A stretch of 64,000 nt of DNA from contig WNKI01000001.1 in the NCBI GenBank assembly GCA_015350385.1, forward strand, positions 7,775,433 through 7,839,432, given 5' to 3'. The position numbers and the translations under genes are program-made. The notes below the pieces were generated by a model that was not told the DNA's origin, searched no databases, and saw nothing but the letters and a program-made list of their open reading frames with translations. The DNA comes from Aculops lycopersici (taxonomy: Eukaryota > Arthropoda > Arachnida > Trombidiformes > Eriophyidae). Positions 45,285 through 60,000 of this stretch are shown here, in pieces (position 1 is the stretch's first letter; each line of letters begins with the position of its first letter).

Positions 45285-46773
45285 TCGTCCGTCAGTCAGT
45301 CAGCCAGGCGGTCGGTCGGTTGCGCAATCGAAATTGTAAGTAGCAAAATAGAGGCTTCGCTCTTGTTGAAACAGGAGGAGGAGGAGGAACTAGACAATTT
45401 TAGTTTAGTGTATCGAAAGCAGCGACATAGAGGCAAATAGACAGACAACCGCATTATCAGTCTGGTGTGTCAATCTTTTACTTTTACTCTGCTACACTCT
45501 TTTATAAACTCGCTACTCTATTTGCCTCGTCGCTACAATCAGCAACTAGCACCACGACGCCAACGCCAACGCCGATGACGACGACAACAACCAAACAAAA
45601 CCAACAATCTGACAAGCGGAGAGCAAAAATTGCACTTGTTCCAATGTTCAAACTGAAACATTCTCATCTCGCTTACGTAATTCTACCTACTACTTCTCCC
45701 TCTCTTCATCTCGTTTCATCTCCTCTCCTCTCGTCTCGTCTCATTCCAAACGCAAGTGCAGGTTGCCGCTCCAACAATAACCAAGTCGCTGCCGGCAATC
45801 GAATCGCCAATCCAAAGGATAGATAAGAATCTCTCCCTCTCTCTCTCCTCTGGCCACCGAAACGAACCACAGTTCCTATTCCTCTCGCGCCTCCGCGCTG
45901 AGTTTATCGGGAATCCAGCGCAATCAAGTGTTAGTGGAGTTTGGGGATAAAACGCAGACACAGACACAGACGAAGAGGACGACTCCGAAAACGGAATACA
46001 AGAAGAGAGCTCGAAAGGGAGAGAGCCACTCGAACCGGAAGTGGACAAAACGAGTATATAACAATAACAACAAGAAGGTTGCGCGACTGGCAGTGAACTT
46101 TGCGCGATCATTATCGCGCTGGCATTGTTATTATCACTGTCGCTACTGCTGCTGCTCTCTTTGGACAACTCGCGAGCCAACTTGCGCGACATTCTCTCTG
46201 TTAATTTCGCTAGGTTCTTGTGGAGTTTTGGTAGCGACAGAAAAGAAAGTTGAAGGGATACATTGAGATACAACAACAACAACAATAATAATAATGATAA
46301 TAACTTAGCTTGCGCGCCCAAAACTCATCAGCTAGCGAGCAAGTTGGGTCAAAGTGATGATTAATCGACGAGGTCGTCGTTCTTTTGTTTAGTTGTTTCG
46401 CTCTCAGTTGCTATCATGATTTAAGCGCCAAGAGGCGGATAGGAAAACGGATTGTCGGCCATTCTGGACTTTAGTTCATACGGAGGAATGGTGATTAGTG
46501 TCGTTGTAGTGGGAGCTCAAGTATTTGGAATCCCGGAGATGTGCTCACTTCGTTTGGCCGGCGAAGTGTGTACCCAAAAATAGGAGTCCACTTTACACTA
46601 TACAGGTAAAGTTGGCTTCCAAAACTGATTGCTCATGAGAATTAAGCGGAAGTTTACTAGAAATTTACTCGCGGGAGAGTGGAGAATTTCAACACCAGAG
46701 TAGAAACCCGAGACGCACCAAGCGATTTGCTGCCGCGTCACGCTGCCGACGCGGCATAGGCCACGAAATAGTG

Positions 46774-46832
46774 AGCACGCTCAAAAAGTCGCTAGCTCAC
46801 ACAGGGACCTAGCGACTTTTTTGCGTCGTGCT
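46774..46832. repeat. 59-nt hairpin, 13-bp perfect stem plus extension
   Basis: AAAAAGTCGCTAG (46783-46795) pairs perfectly with CTAGCGACTTTTT (46809-46821) around a 13-base loop. Beyond a small internal loop, AGCACG (46774-46779) pairs with CGTGCT (46827-46832). The shape is that of a short miRNA precursor or a miniature-element fold-back. No match to a known miRNA is recognised. Confidence 0.8.
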
Positions 46833-47640
46833 ACGCGCGCAACGCGCGACCGCAAATTGAAGCAATTAAACTGACTGCAACCACTCGACACACACTCACT
46901 CTCTTTCGAAGAGAATCTATGTCGTCGGCCGAGATTGTGATGGCGGAAGTGGTGGTGGTGGTAGTAGTGGAAGTTTTTCTTCTCCTGCCTCCGAAACATT
47001 TGCAACCCCCAAAGTCGAAACCAAAGTTGGTTGCCTCCTCTCATTGGACTTGTGAGAGAGAGAGAGAGAGAGCAAGCCACTGAGTGTGACTAGTTTTGCT
47101 TCAGAGGGAACCGTTCAGCGAGACTAGTGGCGACAACAACAACCACTCGACCGACCGACGTCATTGTCGTATAATTTGGCCGGCGCGTGTCGCGCACATG
47201 ACACACCCTGGCGCAGTTGCTTTTTTGCCTCGTCTCCGAGATTTCAGTTTCTCTCTCTCTCTCTCTCCGTTTCTGTTTCTGTTCCTATTTCTACTCTTAG
47301 TTTCGGTTCTATCCCCCAACCACCAGCCAACACTTGGGCGCCAGTGCCACGAGTATTTGCCACTTGAAGTTTCGACTCTCCACTCGGACGGCCTGCTCCT
47401 GTTACGCAACAACCAGATTGAGACGTTAGAAGCGTGTGAGTTCAATCTAGACCAAAGCGTCAACCTAACCACCGGCCGAATCAATGGAGCTGCTCGAGTC
47501 AACGGCGGCGGCGACGGTGTAAATGTCACACGATGACGACAACACGATACAATTGCTCTTTGCCTGTGCCACGATTGCCAATGGTGAATGTCTGCGCTTG
47601 GCAACTGAAGTGGTCGCCGTCGCAAATCATCGCCCGACGA

Positions 47641-47661
47641 GCGGGACGCCGCGTGTCCCGC
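47641..47661. repeat. GC-rich hairpin
   Basis: GCGGGAC (47641-47647) pairs with GTCCCGC (47655-47661), with further pairing inside and outside. Confidence 0.8.
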
Positions 47662-47695
47662 TTACACGGCTCAACTCAAGTTTTCTGATGTATAT

Positions 47696-47735
47696 ATCGC
47701 TCATATATATATATATATATATATATTTGAGCGAT
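47696..47735. repeat. AT microsatellite inside an 8-bp inverted repeat
   Basis: ATCGCTCA (47696-47703) and TGAGCGAT (47728-47735) flank an AT dinucleotide run of about 24 bases. Confidence 0.85.
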
Positions 47736-50282
47736 GGTAGCAATAGCCGTGGTGAAAGTGGCGGCCACCATTCGATTGGCTCGAACGTCGAATTGCGCAA
47801 CTCAAGTCGCTCGCTTACTTTGGGGCTCGCCAAGCGGATGGTCTTTCCGGTGGCAGTGGGCGCCTTAGATATAACTTTAGATATGCGAACGTGTGGCGCA
47901 AGCGTATGGCAAGAGAGATGCGAGAGATAACTCCACCGGCGCGCTAATCTCGTCGCAGGCCGAGATCAAGTTTCTCCAACTGGCGACACGCGTCGCGCGC
48001 CCCACGAGCGTGACCGACGAGCGCTCCCCCTTTACACCTTTCAATCATAATTGGCCAGTTTGATTTGCTCGTCCAATTGGATTTATGATTCGCTTTCTCG
48101 ACCGCCACCGCCACACGCACACAAACACAAACACAAACACAACTCACATAACACAACTTCATTCGTTAGATAATCAGCGCGTTGAACTCAATTTGGATCC
48201 AACTCAGTGCATGCTTGCAGTGGGCGCCACTTTGTGGCTATGCTAATTTTAGCGGCGCGTAATTGAATCGTCAGTTGCCAGTCAAAATGAGAGCGAAAGT
48301 GATAGCAAGCAACTGGAGCAGGAGAGAGCCCCGCGGCGAGTCGGGATTTTAAACTCAACTGACCAACCGATCGACTGATTGGATTGGATCGAATTGGATT
48401 GGATTGAATTGGATTGGATGGGGAGATCCGATCTAGAGGCAGAGTAGAACTAAATGAAACTAAACAATTTTCCGGTTTCGCAACAAAGAGAACCATGTAC
48501 TCCAATCAACTCGAGCGCTGCAAAGTATGAAGTATTGATCGTCGCTCAGAGACAATTGACGACCAGAGAGTTAGTCAGTCCGCTCGCCAAACTCCGTCCT
48601 TCAAAAGGCCAACACTCGAGCGGCTTGGTGCTGGAACCCGAACGCGCGTTTCGCCAAACGCAACCCCCAAAACTTGCGCTTGGCTGGCCGCGCGCGCTAA
48701 AGAGACTATCGAGCAGCCAATTGAGCAGCGGACTCTCAGCCAACCGATCGACACAAACAGGAAAACCGCAGCCAACCGGACAATGGGTGAGTGAGAAAGA
48801 GAGATCAACACCAAGACAACACGTGGAGTTTGGCCTCGCAAGCCACTTAAGCGCGCGAAGCGCCCCCGAGAAGCGGAGCGCGTTAATTTATCTGGTTCAT
48901 TTCATGTGCATCTGCATGAGCGAGTTGCTCAGCAAGATGTGAGCAGCAGTCTCACTCCTCGGAATTCCGTTGGCTTCGTTTGCGACTTGTGGTCTTGTTT
49001 GCTCACCATTACTAATGCTCCTGCTGCTTCTTTGTAGATTATCACACATTATAACACACAGACACACACACAAGTGATCATTTGGAAGTTTTGAGGCAAA
49101 ACCTTCACTCTCTCTTGAAAGCGAGCGGAAGAGTAATGAGTAGACGAGTCAATCAACTCGCCGGCGCCAGGCCACTTGTTGGCTTGTGCGAAGATGAACT
49201 TGTGTCACTAAGAACTCGATTTGGATAAGTTTGCATTGCCACTCTTTGTTTGCTCAGAGACACGCGCCTCTAGAGGAGGTACCAATAACAACAGCCATGG
49301 AGAAGATGCCGCGACGAACGAACGCCAAACATCGGCGTGATTCCTTCAGACTCCGCGAGTGCTATGCAACGCAATGCTATCCAATGTTGTGTTAAGTCGC
49401 CATTATTGACTAGCTACTAACGGGACCAAACCAACCTAGTGACACGAGACCAACACAATTGTTTTTCCCTGTTGTCACCACTACCACCGCCAATCGTTGG
49501 CGCGCCGGAAGTAGCAGTTGCAATAGCAAACTGGTCGCTAAAACTGCGTCTTTGTTTACAACTGCCCTCTCCACCACTCGGCACATCTACATGATGAATG
49601 CCGATTGTTTGTCCAAGAGCTTAGTTCGGCTTTAGGTTCAGGATGATGGACTTGGGAGTCGTGATTGCGCAACAAACACTTACGTCTTTCAGTCTGTCTG
49701 TTTCTCCCTCGCTCGGTCCATCTATCTGTTCGAGTTTAACAAATTGAAGCCTCGAGGCAAGTGGTTAATTGATGCAAACAAAACGACGTCTACTAGTCGC
49801 CAATTACGTCACCTCCACTTCCGGTGACCAACTTCCGCCAGTCTAGAGGAAGTAAAGTCCTCTATCTCTCGCATCTTGTTTTGTTCTGTTCGCCGAATTT
49901 ATTGCTACTATTATTATTCGGCCATAACCAATCGCTCGGCCTAGACGCAACCCATCGATCATTCACTCGGCAAACCTTTGGTAAGATTTGAGCCCCCAAA
50001 TCTGGAGGCTGGGCATTAACATTAACAAGCCAAACGCGCAGAAAGACAGAGGAGCGGGATAGAGAGAGAGAGAGAGAGAGAAAGCCGACTTAGTTTGGCC
50101 GCCCTAATACTAACAACACTGGCTCCCATCGCTAGCTTGCCAACAACGACATCAACTTCGCAGTCTAGATTAACGGAAGTCGGCGGTTGCATGGGGGAGC
50201 CTCGGCTTTCGAGCTTGCAGCTAGCTTAACGAGAGACCGAAGTTACCCTATAATGGTATCGTTGGCAAAATTGTACAATAAG

Positions 50283-51500
50283 TTATCGTTCCGATTTTTG
50301 TTCCAATTTAGGTGACCAAGCGGCACCCAGCGGGACCGAAAAGAAACTTCATCTCACTGTTGACCAAATCGAATTCATAAATCAGGGATAGATGTACAGG
50401 TTTCCCCAGTGCTTTTCGGACTTTTCTCATTTGGTTTCAGATCGTTGCTCTTGAGAAGCAGACATTTATTTTTTGCTCTGCGAGTTTCAGAAGCGACGAC
50501 TACGAAGACGAGCTGATCGTCTTCGTAATCGTCGTCGTCGTCCGCTGGACCGGCGGTTGTTGTATAACCATGCCAAAACGCTGGATTTCCCGTAGAGTTT
50601 TATTGCGGCCGTCGCTGCGACCCAAAACCAACGCAAGCGCTGCGCGCCTGCTAACCAAACCGAACCAATCAAACCACCAAGCGCTTGATGAACCATTTAG
50701 GCTTTTTTATTCGTTCTCATCATTTCCAAAGATGTTGCCAAAGATTCAAAACGAATAGAGAAGCTAGAAATGTAGTGCACCGTGAACCGGTAAGAAGTCT
50801 CATTTTGCCGTTGTTACCGATCACTTCATGTGAAAATTTGAACTGTATTGTGCCTTTAGCCAGATCTGTGATGGTAGTCTTAGCGTTTCTGGGGTTCGCT
50901 AGTCTAGCCTGATCAATTCTGGCTTGTGTCTCACAGTTGGGGGCGTGATCGGGAATTCGGGAGTCCCGAAATTTTGGACACGCCCACTTTCCCGTCTCAG
51001 TAACAAAGAAAACCCCAATTTTGTTTAGGAAGCACCAACAACAATAACACAAACAACCAAACGCATACCATATCGCACTAGATTTATCTAGCTCGGGACG
51101 GGCTTGATTTGAGGAGAGGGCCATGTAACGCGAGACTACTCACCTCGAACGCAATTTGGACCCCGCGCCTTCTTGCGCCCATTCTATGCAACCATCTCTA
51201 AAGTAAGCTTCACTTACGCTTTGGCAACTCATGAGTTAACATCTATTGCAAAGCTACCACAGTATCGGATCTATCATCAACCTTTGTGAGATTGTAAAGA
51301 CATTAGTGTTTGAAAGTTACCGGCAAGGCTCGCGGCAGCTCTCAATTAGTTCTCATAAACAGTGCGCATGCTTAACACATGCAGTGTGGAGCAACCTCAA
51401 GTCTCTCTTCCTTCGTCGAATCAAAAGAAAACTGACACCCAAACAGGGGGTTCTCTAGATGGGGGAGGGGGCATGGTAATTTTTTAGCAACTTTCAACAA
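50283..51500. other. Non-coding block poor in microsatellites
   Basis: Unlike its neighbours, this block has few simple repeats and mixed composition. It holds a fold-back (50941-50985) with GGGCGTG/CACGCCC ends. It could be remains of a transposable element. The 134-codon minus-strand frame at 50720-51124 resembles no family I know. Confidence 0.35.
50941..50985. repeat. Nested fold-back with GGGCGTG ends
   Basis: The outer arms GGGCGTG (50941-50947) and CACGCCC (50979-50985) enclose an inner stem AATTCGGGA / TCCCGAAATT around a single G. A sequence starting GGGCGTGTC AAAA at 56632 resembles the reverse strand of this one. Confidence 0.7.
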
Positions 51501-52978
51501 AATAAAACTCTCCACAGACTACCTTAAGATTTTAGTGTGCATCTCTAATGAGGTCTGATAGTTGTCTGTGATCAATATCAAGTTAAATAGCCAGTAAATC
51601 TTCTCAACTCGCTTTAGTTTTCGCCAAGACTTGAGGTGGCATGTGGCAAAAGTGAATCTCGGCAACGAACAAGAGAGGTAGAGAGAGAGACTCCACGCAA
51701 TTTTAATGGCAAGATACTGCTAACTATCTCGAGAAGGCTCGCAGCGGTCACTGCGCAATGAATCTCCAGCAACAACAGCAGTAGCAACAACAACAACAAT
51801 AATTTCTATTCCTCCTGGTAAAGGTGAAAATCCACAGGTACAATCGAACAGGAAATTAGGCTAGCGGAGAGGTAGGCCAGTGCCAGTGATGGCAGCGGGG
51901 GTGGCGCCAACAGAGCGACAGTATAAGCAGAGCGAAGGTAAGCTGCTAAGACCGAGCGAGAGCTGGACCATTACCGAGTACCCAAGTAGCAGGCGGTTGT
52001 TGTTGCTTTCGTTGTTCCGCTGCACTTGTTGCCCATTACACTTGTGATGTTGTTGTTAGTCTTGTTGCGTCACGACGTGCTTGCAGCTTGGCGACGGCAA
52101 GATGGAAACTGGAAGCCAAAGCCCCTGGACAGTTAGCCGGTTAGCTAGCTTTGGCTTGACTTAGCTTGTCCTGTCCTGTCTTGTCTAGTCTCGCTTCGCC
52201 TCGACCAGCAACAGCCGAGACTTGGTGCAGTTGACCACCATCGCTCGAGGGAGAGAAACTTGGAGAGAGGGAGTGGACCGGTAGGGAGAAGGTAAATCTT
52301 TCGTTAAATTCAAGATTACATACAGATTGTCAATTGAACACCACGACCCTGATGGTGATCGGATGGTGGTCATGGTGATCGTGTGACACCGAAGGAAAGC
52401 GACTCGTTACATAACCTCAGCTCCCCAGTCAGCAAGCGGAACCATCTGGCGAATGGGATAAAAGCCTCGAGTGCATCATAGCTCCTGACAAACATTTCAA
52501 ACTCTCCAAGCAACAATAAGTAACTCGTCAAGCTCACCACTCTGCTTACCTGTGGAAGAATCTCCAAGTGTTGCCAGTCAAAATAGTGAGCTAAAACACT
52601 TGTAAACTTACGTTCGTTCAAGTTGATTGCGCTTTTAGAGCAACAGTGGCAACCAATTACTCAGTGGTTCTCAACTTTCAAGTAACTTCAGGATCATTAC
52701 TTTATCCATAAAGCATAACTAAATGCTAACACAAGCCTGAGATAAAAAGAGGTAAACTGGATGATTGTTACCCAGGCGACCTTGTTACTTGCTAAACGAA
52801 AATTTCGACTCACAGTCGAACTTAAACAGGTGGATGTGCCGCCCAAGGTATTATGAGAGACTTCCATTTGCTTGAAAAACTCTCGCATATCCCGTGACAG
52901 TCAGAGAAGAAAAATAGGTACATCTATTGAAATTATTGTGATATAATTCAACAGCAACATTTAAATCAAAGTGGAAGA
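51501..52978. other. Non-coding sequence upstream of PLOD
   Basis: No gene supported. It should contain the PLOD promoter and 5' UTR. GTT/CAA tracts lie at about 51770-51800. A small hairpin (TTCGACT-CAC-AGTCGAA) is at about 52806-52822. Confidence 0.45.
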
Positions 52979-56330
<3,352 letters not shown>

Positions 56331-57048
56331 ACCATATCTCAACTCAACTCGGATCGATTTGTGCGGTAACTTAATCACGGAAGTCGGCGAGTCGATACTA
56401 ATGTTGAGTGCAACAGCAACAGCAACAGAAAAAAACAACACAGTCGACAGTAAAGAGTCTCAAGTTAAGACGATAAATTATTATGCAACCTCAATGGCAG
56501 TGTACATGTCCTAATGCTTTTGTTGTTTCATTTGAGTTAGTCAGTGCGAGAGTAAGTTAGTGAGAAGTTAGCAGTGATGTTGTTAAGAGTGGCAAGCGAG
56601 TGATACTAGAGCTAGAGAGGCAGATTGATTGGGCGTGTCAAAAGTTTCCGCTGAAAGGACCCCAATTTTGGGGCACATCAGTGAGCTCGACTGGAACGAG
56701 GTACAAGCTCAGCTCTCATCTTTTGTGGGGTCTATTTAAAGCTATACACCACCTGTTGTTGTGATGGTTTTTTATTGTTGGAGCGATTTGTAAGAGTGAA
56801 AGTGGAAACGAAGTCATATGTTTGTTTATGTGTTCAACTCAAGCCCATCATCATAATAATATTTTATTGCCCTTTTAGATTGCCCCCAAATGGAAAGCAC
56901 GCTGGCCTTTTTATGCCAAAACAAAGGGATCCGTTCTTGCTTGTGGATCTCTATCAACCCATTCATTCTATTTCAAGGCAAATTTTAAATTGATTTCAAT
57001 CTTATTGATTGACACACCTTATTGAGATTGACATCTAACTAATGAGTC
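56331..57048. other. PLOD 3' UTR and intergenic sequence
   Basis: No gene is supported. It includes a CAACAG tract (about 56410-56430) and a small fold-back (56632-56676) with GGGCGTGTC and CCCCAA-TT-TTGGGG. I see no canonical AATAAA close to the PLOD stop. Confidence 0.5.
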
Positions 57049-60000
57049 ATGTCGCTTATTGTCCTGGATGCCATCTTCTTTCTCGTCGACTATTTGAGCT
57101 TTCTATTCGAGCCGCTTATATTGCGGCTATACTCCAAGTTGCACATCAAACTCAATGGCCCTCCAAACGCGAAGCCAAAGGTGAGACCTCAACGTGAGTA
57201 TTCGGCACGTGGACTCAACGAGGAAATTAATGATTTTTACAAACAAAATGAGTTGACCCGAGAAGATGGTCAAAGCTTGAGAGAATCTCAGCTCGATCAA
57301 TGCCGCCGACTGGTGACCTCAAAATGGCCTTGGATTTCGTACAATTGCGTTTCGTTAGATCCCATTGTTAACCTGCTGAATTGGACAGGAAGCGACATTT
57401 ACCTCATTGGCGATTGGGACTTTCCGTTTGTGATGCCAAATTTAGAGTTAATATTTAGAGAGCAAGCGACGCTTGCGTCATCAGCGGCGTCGACGAGAAA
57501 TATAATCCAAGTTTTAGCCGTGGAACCAAAGAGTAAAAGGATCAAACTCAAACTGTTAACTCCGAAATTAGATATTAATTCGCAAACAACAACAACAACA
57601 ACAACAACCGGCTCTTCAACTCATAATTCTATTGTAACCCTTCAGTGGTGTTCGGTTGGCGAGTATCTGAGCTTTGAGTCGCGGTCGAGCCTCATATTTC
57701 AATATACTCAACTCTACCCCGAGCTGGCAAGCTTATACCTGATTATATGTGAGTTATTGGAGTCGGCGCAAATACTCGAGCCCAAGAGCTCGAGTTGGAA
57801 CCAGAACTGGGGGCAAGCGCCTCGTTCAAATGGCGTTGATTTCAATATAACTCAGTTGTCGACTAGATGTGTGACGCCGGAAATGGAGGCAGCCAACAAA
57901 GTGTCGCGGCAACTGGATCGCTACGCTCTGCTGCTCATGATTGTTGCTCACCTGAGCTCATTGGTAAAGGATGAGCAAGGAGGCAGAGGGAAGCGCGATA
58001 GCGATGACGCAAGAGTTGTTTGTAAGCAATACTCGCTGGCTAGCAATCTATTGGGCTTCCTGCAGAGATACTCTCGCTTGGCGCCAGCTGAACGTGAAGT
58101 TTCATTGAATAATGATGATGTCGAATGTGTGGTTAAACCAAAAGACCAGGCTACGCCCACTAAGTTGGACGTCATCTTTAACTCAACTTGTCCTAACAAG
58201 GCCAACGACGTTGAGAAAAGCCAAGCAAACAATGAAACAGAGCAAGACCCATTGGCTACTGGTCAACGGCAGCTGGTTGTGTTGGATCCCATAGTTCCGA
58301 TTGTGGTGAGGGCGACGGGCGACGATTCAACATTGGAGGTGAGGAGAAAGGAAGTGGTTTGTGGTGGTGAGAGGAGAAATCATTTCTCGCCGTTGGTCAA
58401 TTTGACAAAGGATTTGGATGCGGCGCAATTCGGTGCACTTTGTGGCAAGCTAGCTCGCCACTTGGAGCTCATATTCACCGGACCACTGGAGCCAGCGTTG
58501 AAAAAAGGCGCCAACTTCAAGGGACCGGCGGAGGCTAGTGTTTTGTTGGATTTGTTTGCACTGTGCAAGGAGTCGTCTTTATTATTTAATCAAAGTGATA
58601 GTCGCGGCGCTTGTGGTAGTGGTGGTGGTGGTAGTGGTAGTGGCGGCGACGGCAACGAGAGGCGCAACGCTAATGGCAAAGGCAATGGACGCAACGACGG
58701 AAACGAAGTCGACAGCGAGGGTGACAGCAAAAAGGCGCTCGCTAGTGTTGACCATGCGACAGGCAAACAGATTAACGTAATGACCTTGAGACACAGAGCC
58801 AGTGGCGTTTGCGGCATCAACAAACTGGCGGTCTTGAGTGAAAAGAGCAGCGACCAGTTGGTAAATGTAGGTGTGGCTTCGGGACTTTCGTCCCGAAGAA
58901 AAAGTGGCAACAGCTGCGATATTGATCCCCGGCTAAACGAGAGGGAGGAAATTTACAATTTTGACTCAACGGAAAGTGACCAAGTGAGCAGGCAAAATGG
59001 TCAAGCTACGAGCAAATTGGCGGACAAGAGGCGCAAGAGTAGTGGTGGTAGCAGCAGGAGGAGCTCGATGTCGCCGCCAATGACATCGCCGCAATCGTTG
59101 AGTCTCAATCAAGTTAGTTACTTTAACCGGCGAACGTTGTTCAAGAATTTACTTTACCTGGCTCTCTTCCTTTTGGTTCGCAACCTGGTGCTTAATTATC
59201 TAGACTATCTAAGGGCATCTATAAGGGACCAAGCTCGAGAGGATTTGTTGGAGTTGAAGAGGCAAATGATGGCAAGCTCTTCCGATGGCGACTTTTGGTA
59301 TGAGACTGATTTTGATAGAATGGGCGAGTTGGAGAAAATTGATGGCAGTGCCTCGAGTTTTGGCGACAGAAATTGGCGTTACGAGCAAATTTACCGGAAC
59401 GCCGACAAATTGAACGCCGAACTTGAGCACTTTAACCAATACGACAACGACCACCACCACGAGTACGACGAGATCGAGGACATTGAAGACTTGCTCTCGA
59501 ACGACCCCAAAAATTGGCCGACGGAATGGAACGAGTTGCTTATGGAGCGGCTGGTTCAAATTCAGGAGCGACGAAAATTGTTTGAGCAGACAGCCGCGAG
59601 GGCGTTTGCTGCAAGCAGCTCGACATTCTCCACCTTCGCCACCGTGGAGGCCAAAGATCAACCCGAAAGCCGGCCGCCTGTTACAAGGAGTAGCGGTGCT
59701 GACCCCGCAACCAAATCTGCATCGGCGAGCTCACAGGAACCTCCGCCAAAAGCGCAGTCCAATGAGGACGCTCGCCCGGCACCCGTTCCCATGACCACGG
59801 AAGCCACCAAAGCGAGCAACACTAAAGCTAGCGGCGGTGGCGGTGGCGGTGGCGATGGCAGCAGCTCGACAACCTCGACGGACGAAAAGGGTAATAGTGT
59901 CACAGCTGAGAGGGAAAGCGAAAAGCAATCGTCCGAAAGCCAGAAATCCGAGCGGGCAACTAAAGAGGCAGCCACGACGACAACAACCACCACCACCACC

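Larger units (their letters stand above)
42701..50282. other. Non-coding interval between Pax6 and PLOD, part 2
   Basis: No supportable gene. The interval is dense in simple repeats: GA 43030-43047, ATT 43389-43420, AAACT units about 43496-43519, CTT 44004-44043, AAAAG units about 45062-45086, CTGT 45203-45284, GA 47053-47071, AT 47703-47726, GGATT units about 48376-48420 and GA 50062-50081. It also holds several strong hairpins. The open frames are repeat-driven. Confidence 0.45.

Noticed and set aside
45716..46321. 201-codon minus-strand frame with Leu and Ser runs
   Set aside because: It is driven by GA/CT and TAA repeats; overlapping frames on the other strand are equally long and no domain is visible.
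57300..58560. Weak resemblance of the 1241-residue protein to nucleotidyltransferases (GSDIYL, a helix like YSLVLMV)
   Set aside because: The second catalytic Asp is absent, the spacing does not fit, and the matches are too short to count.
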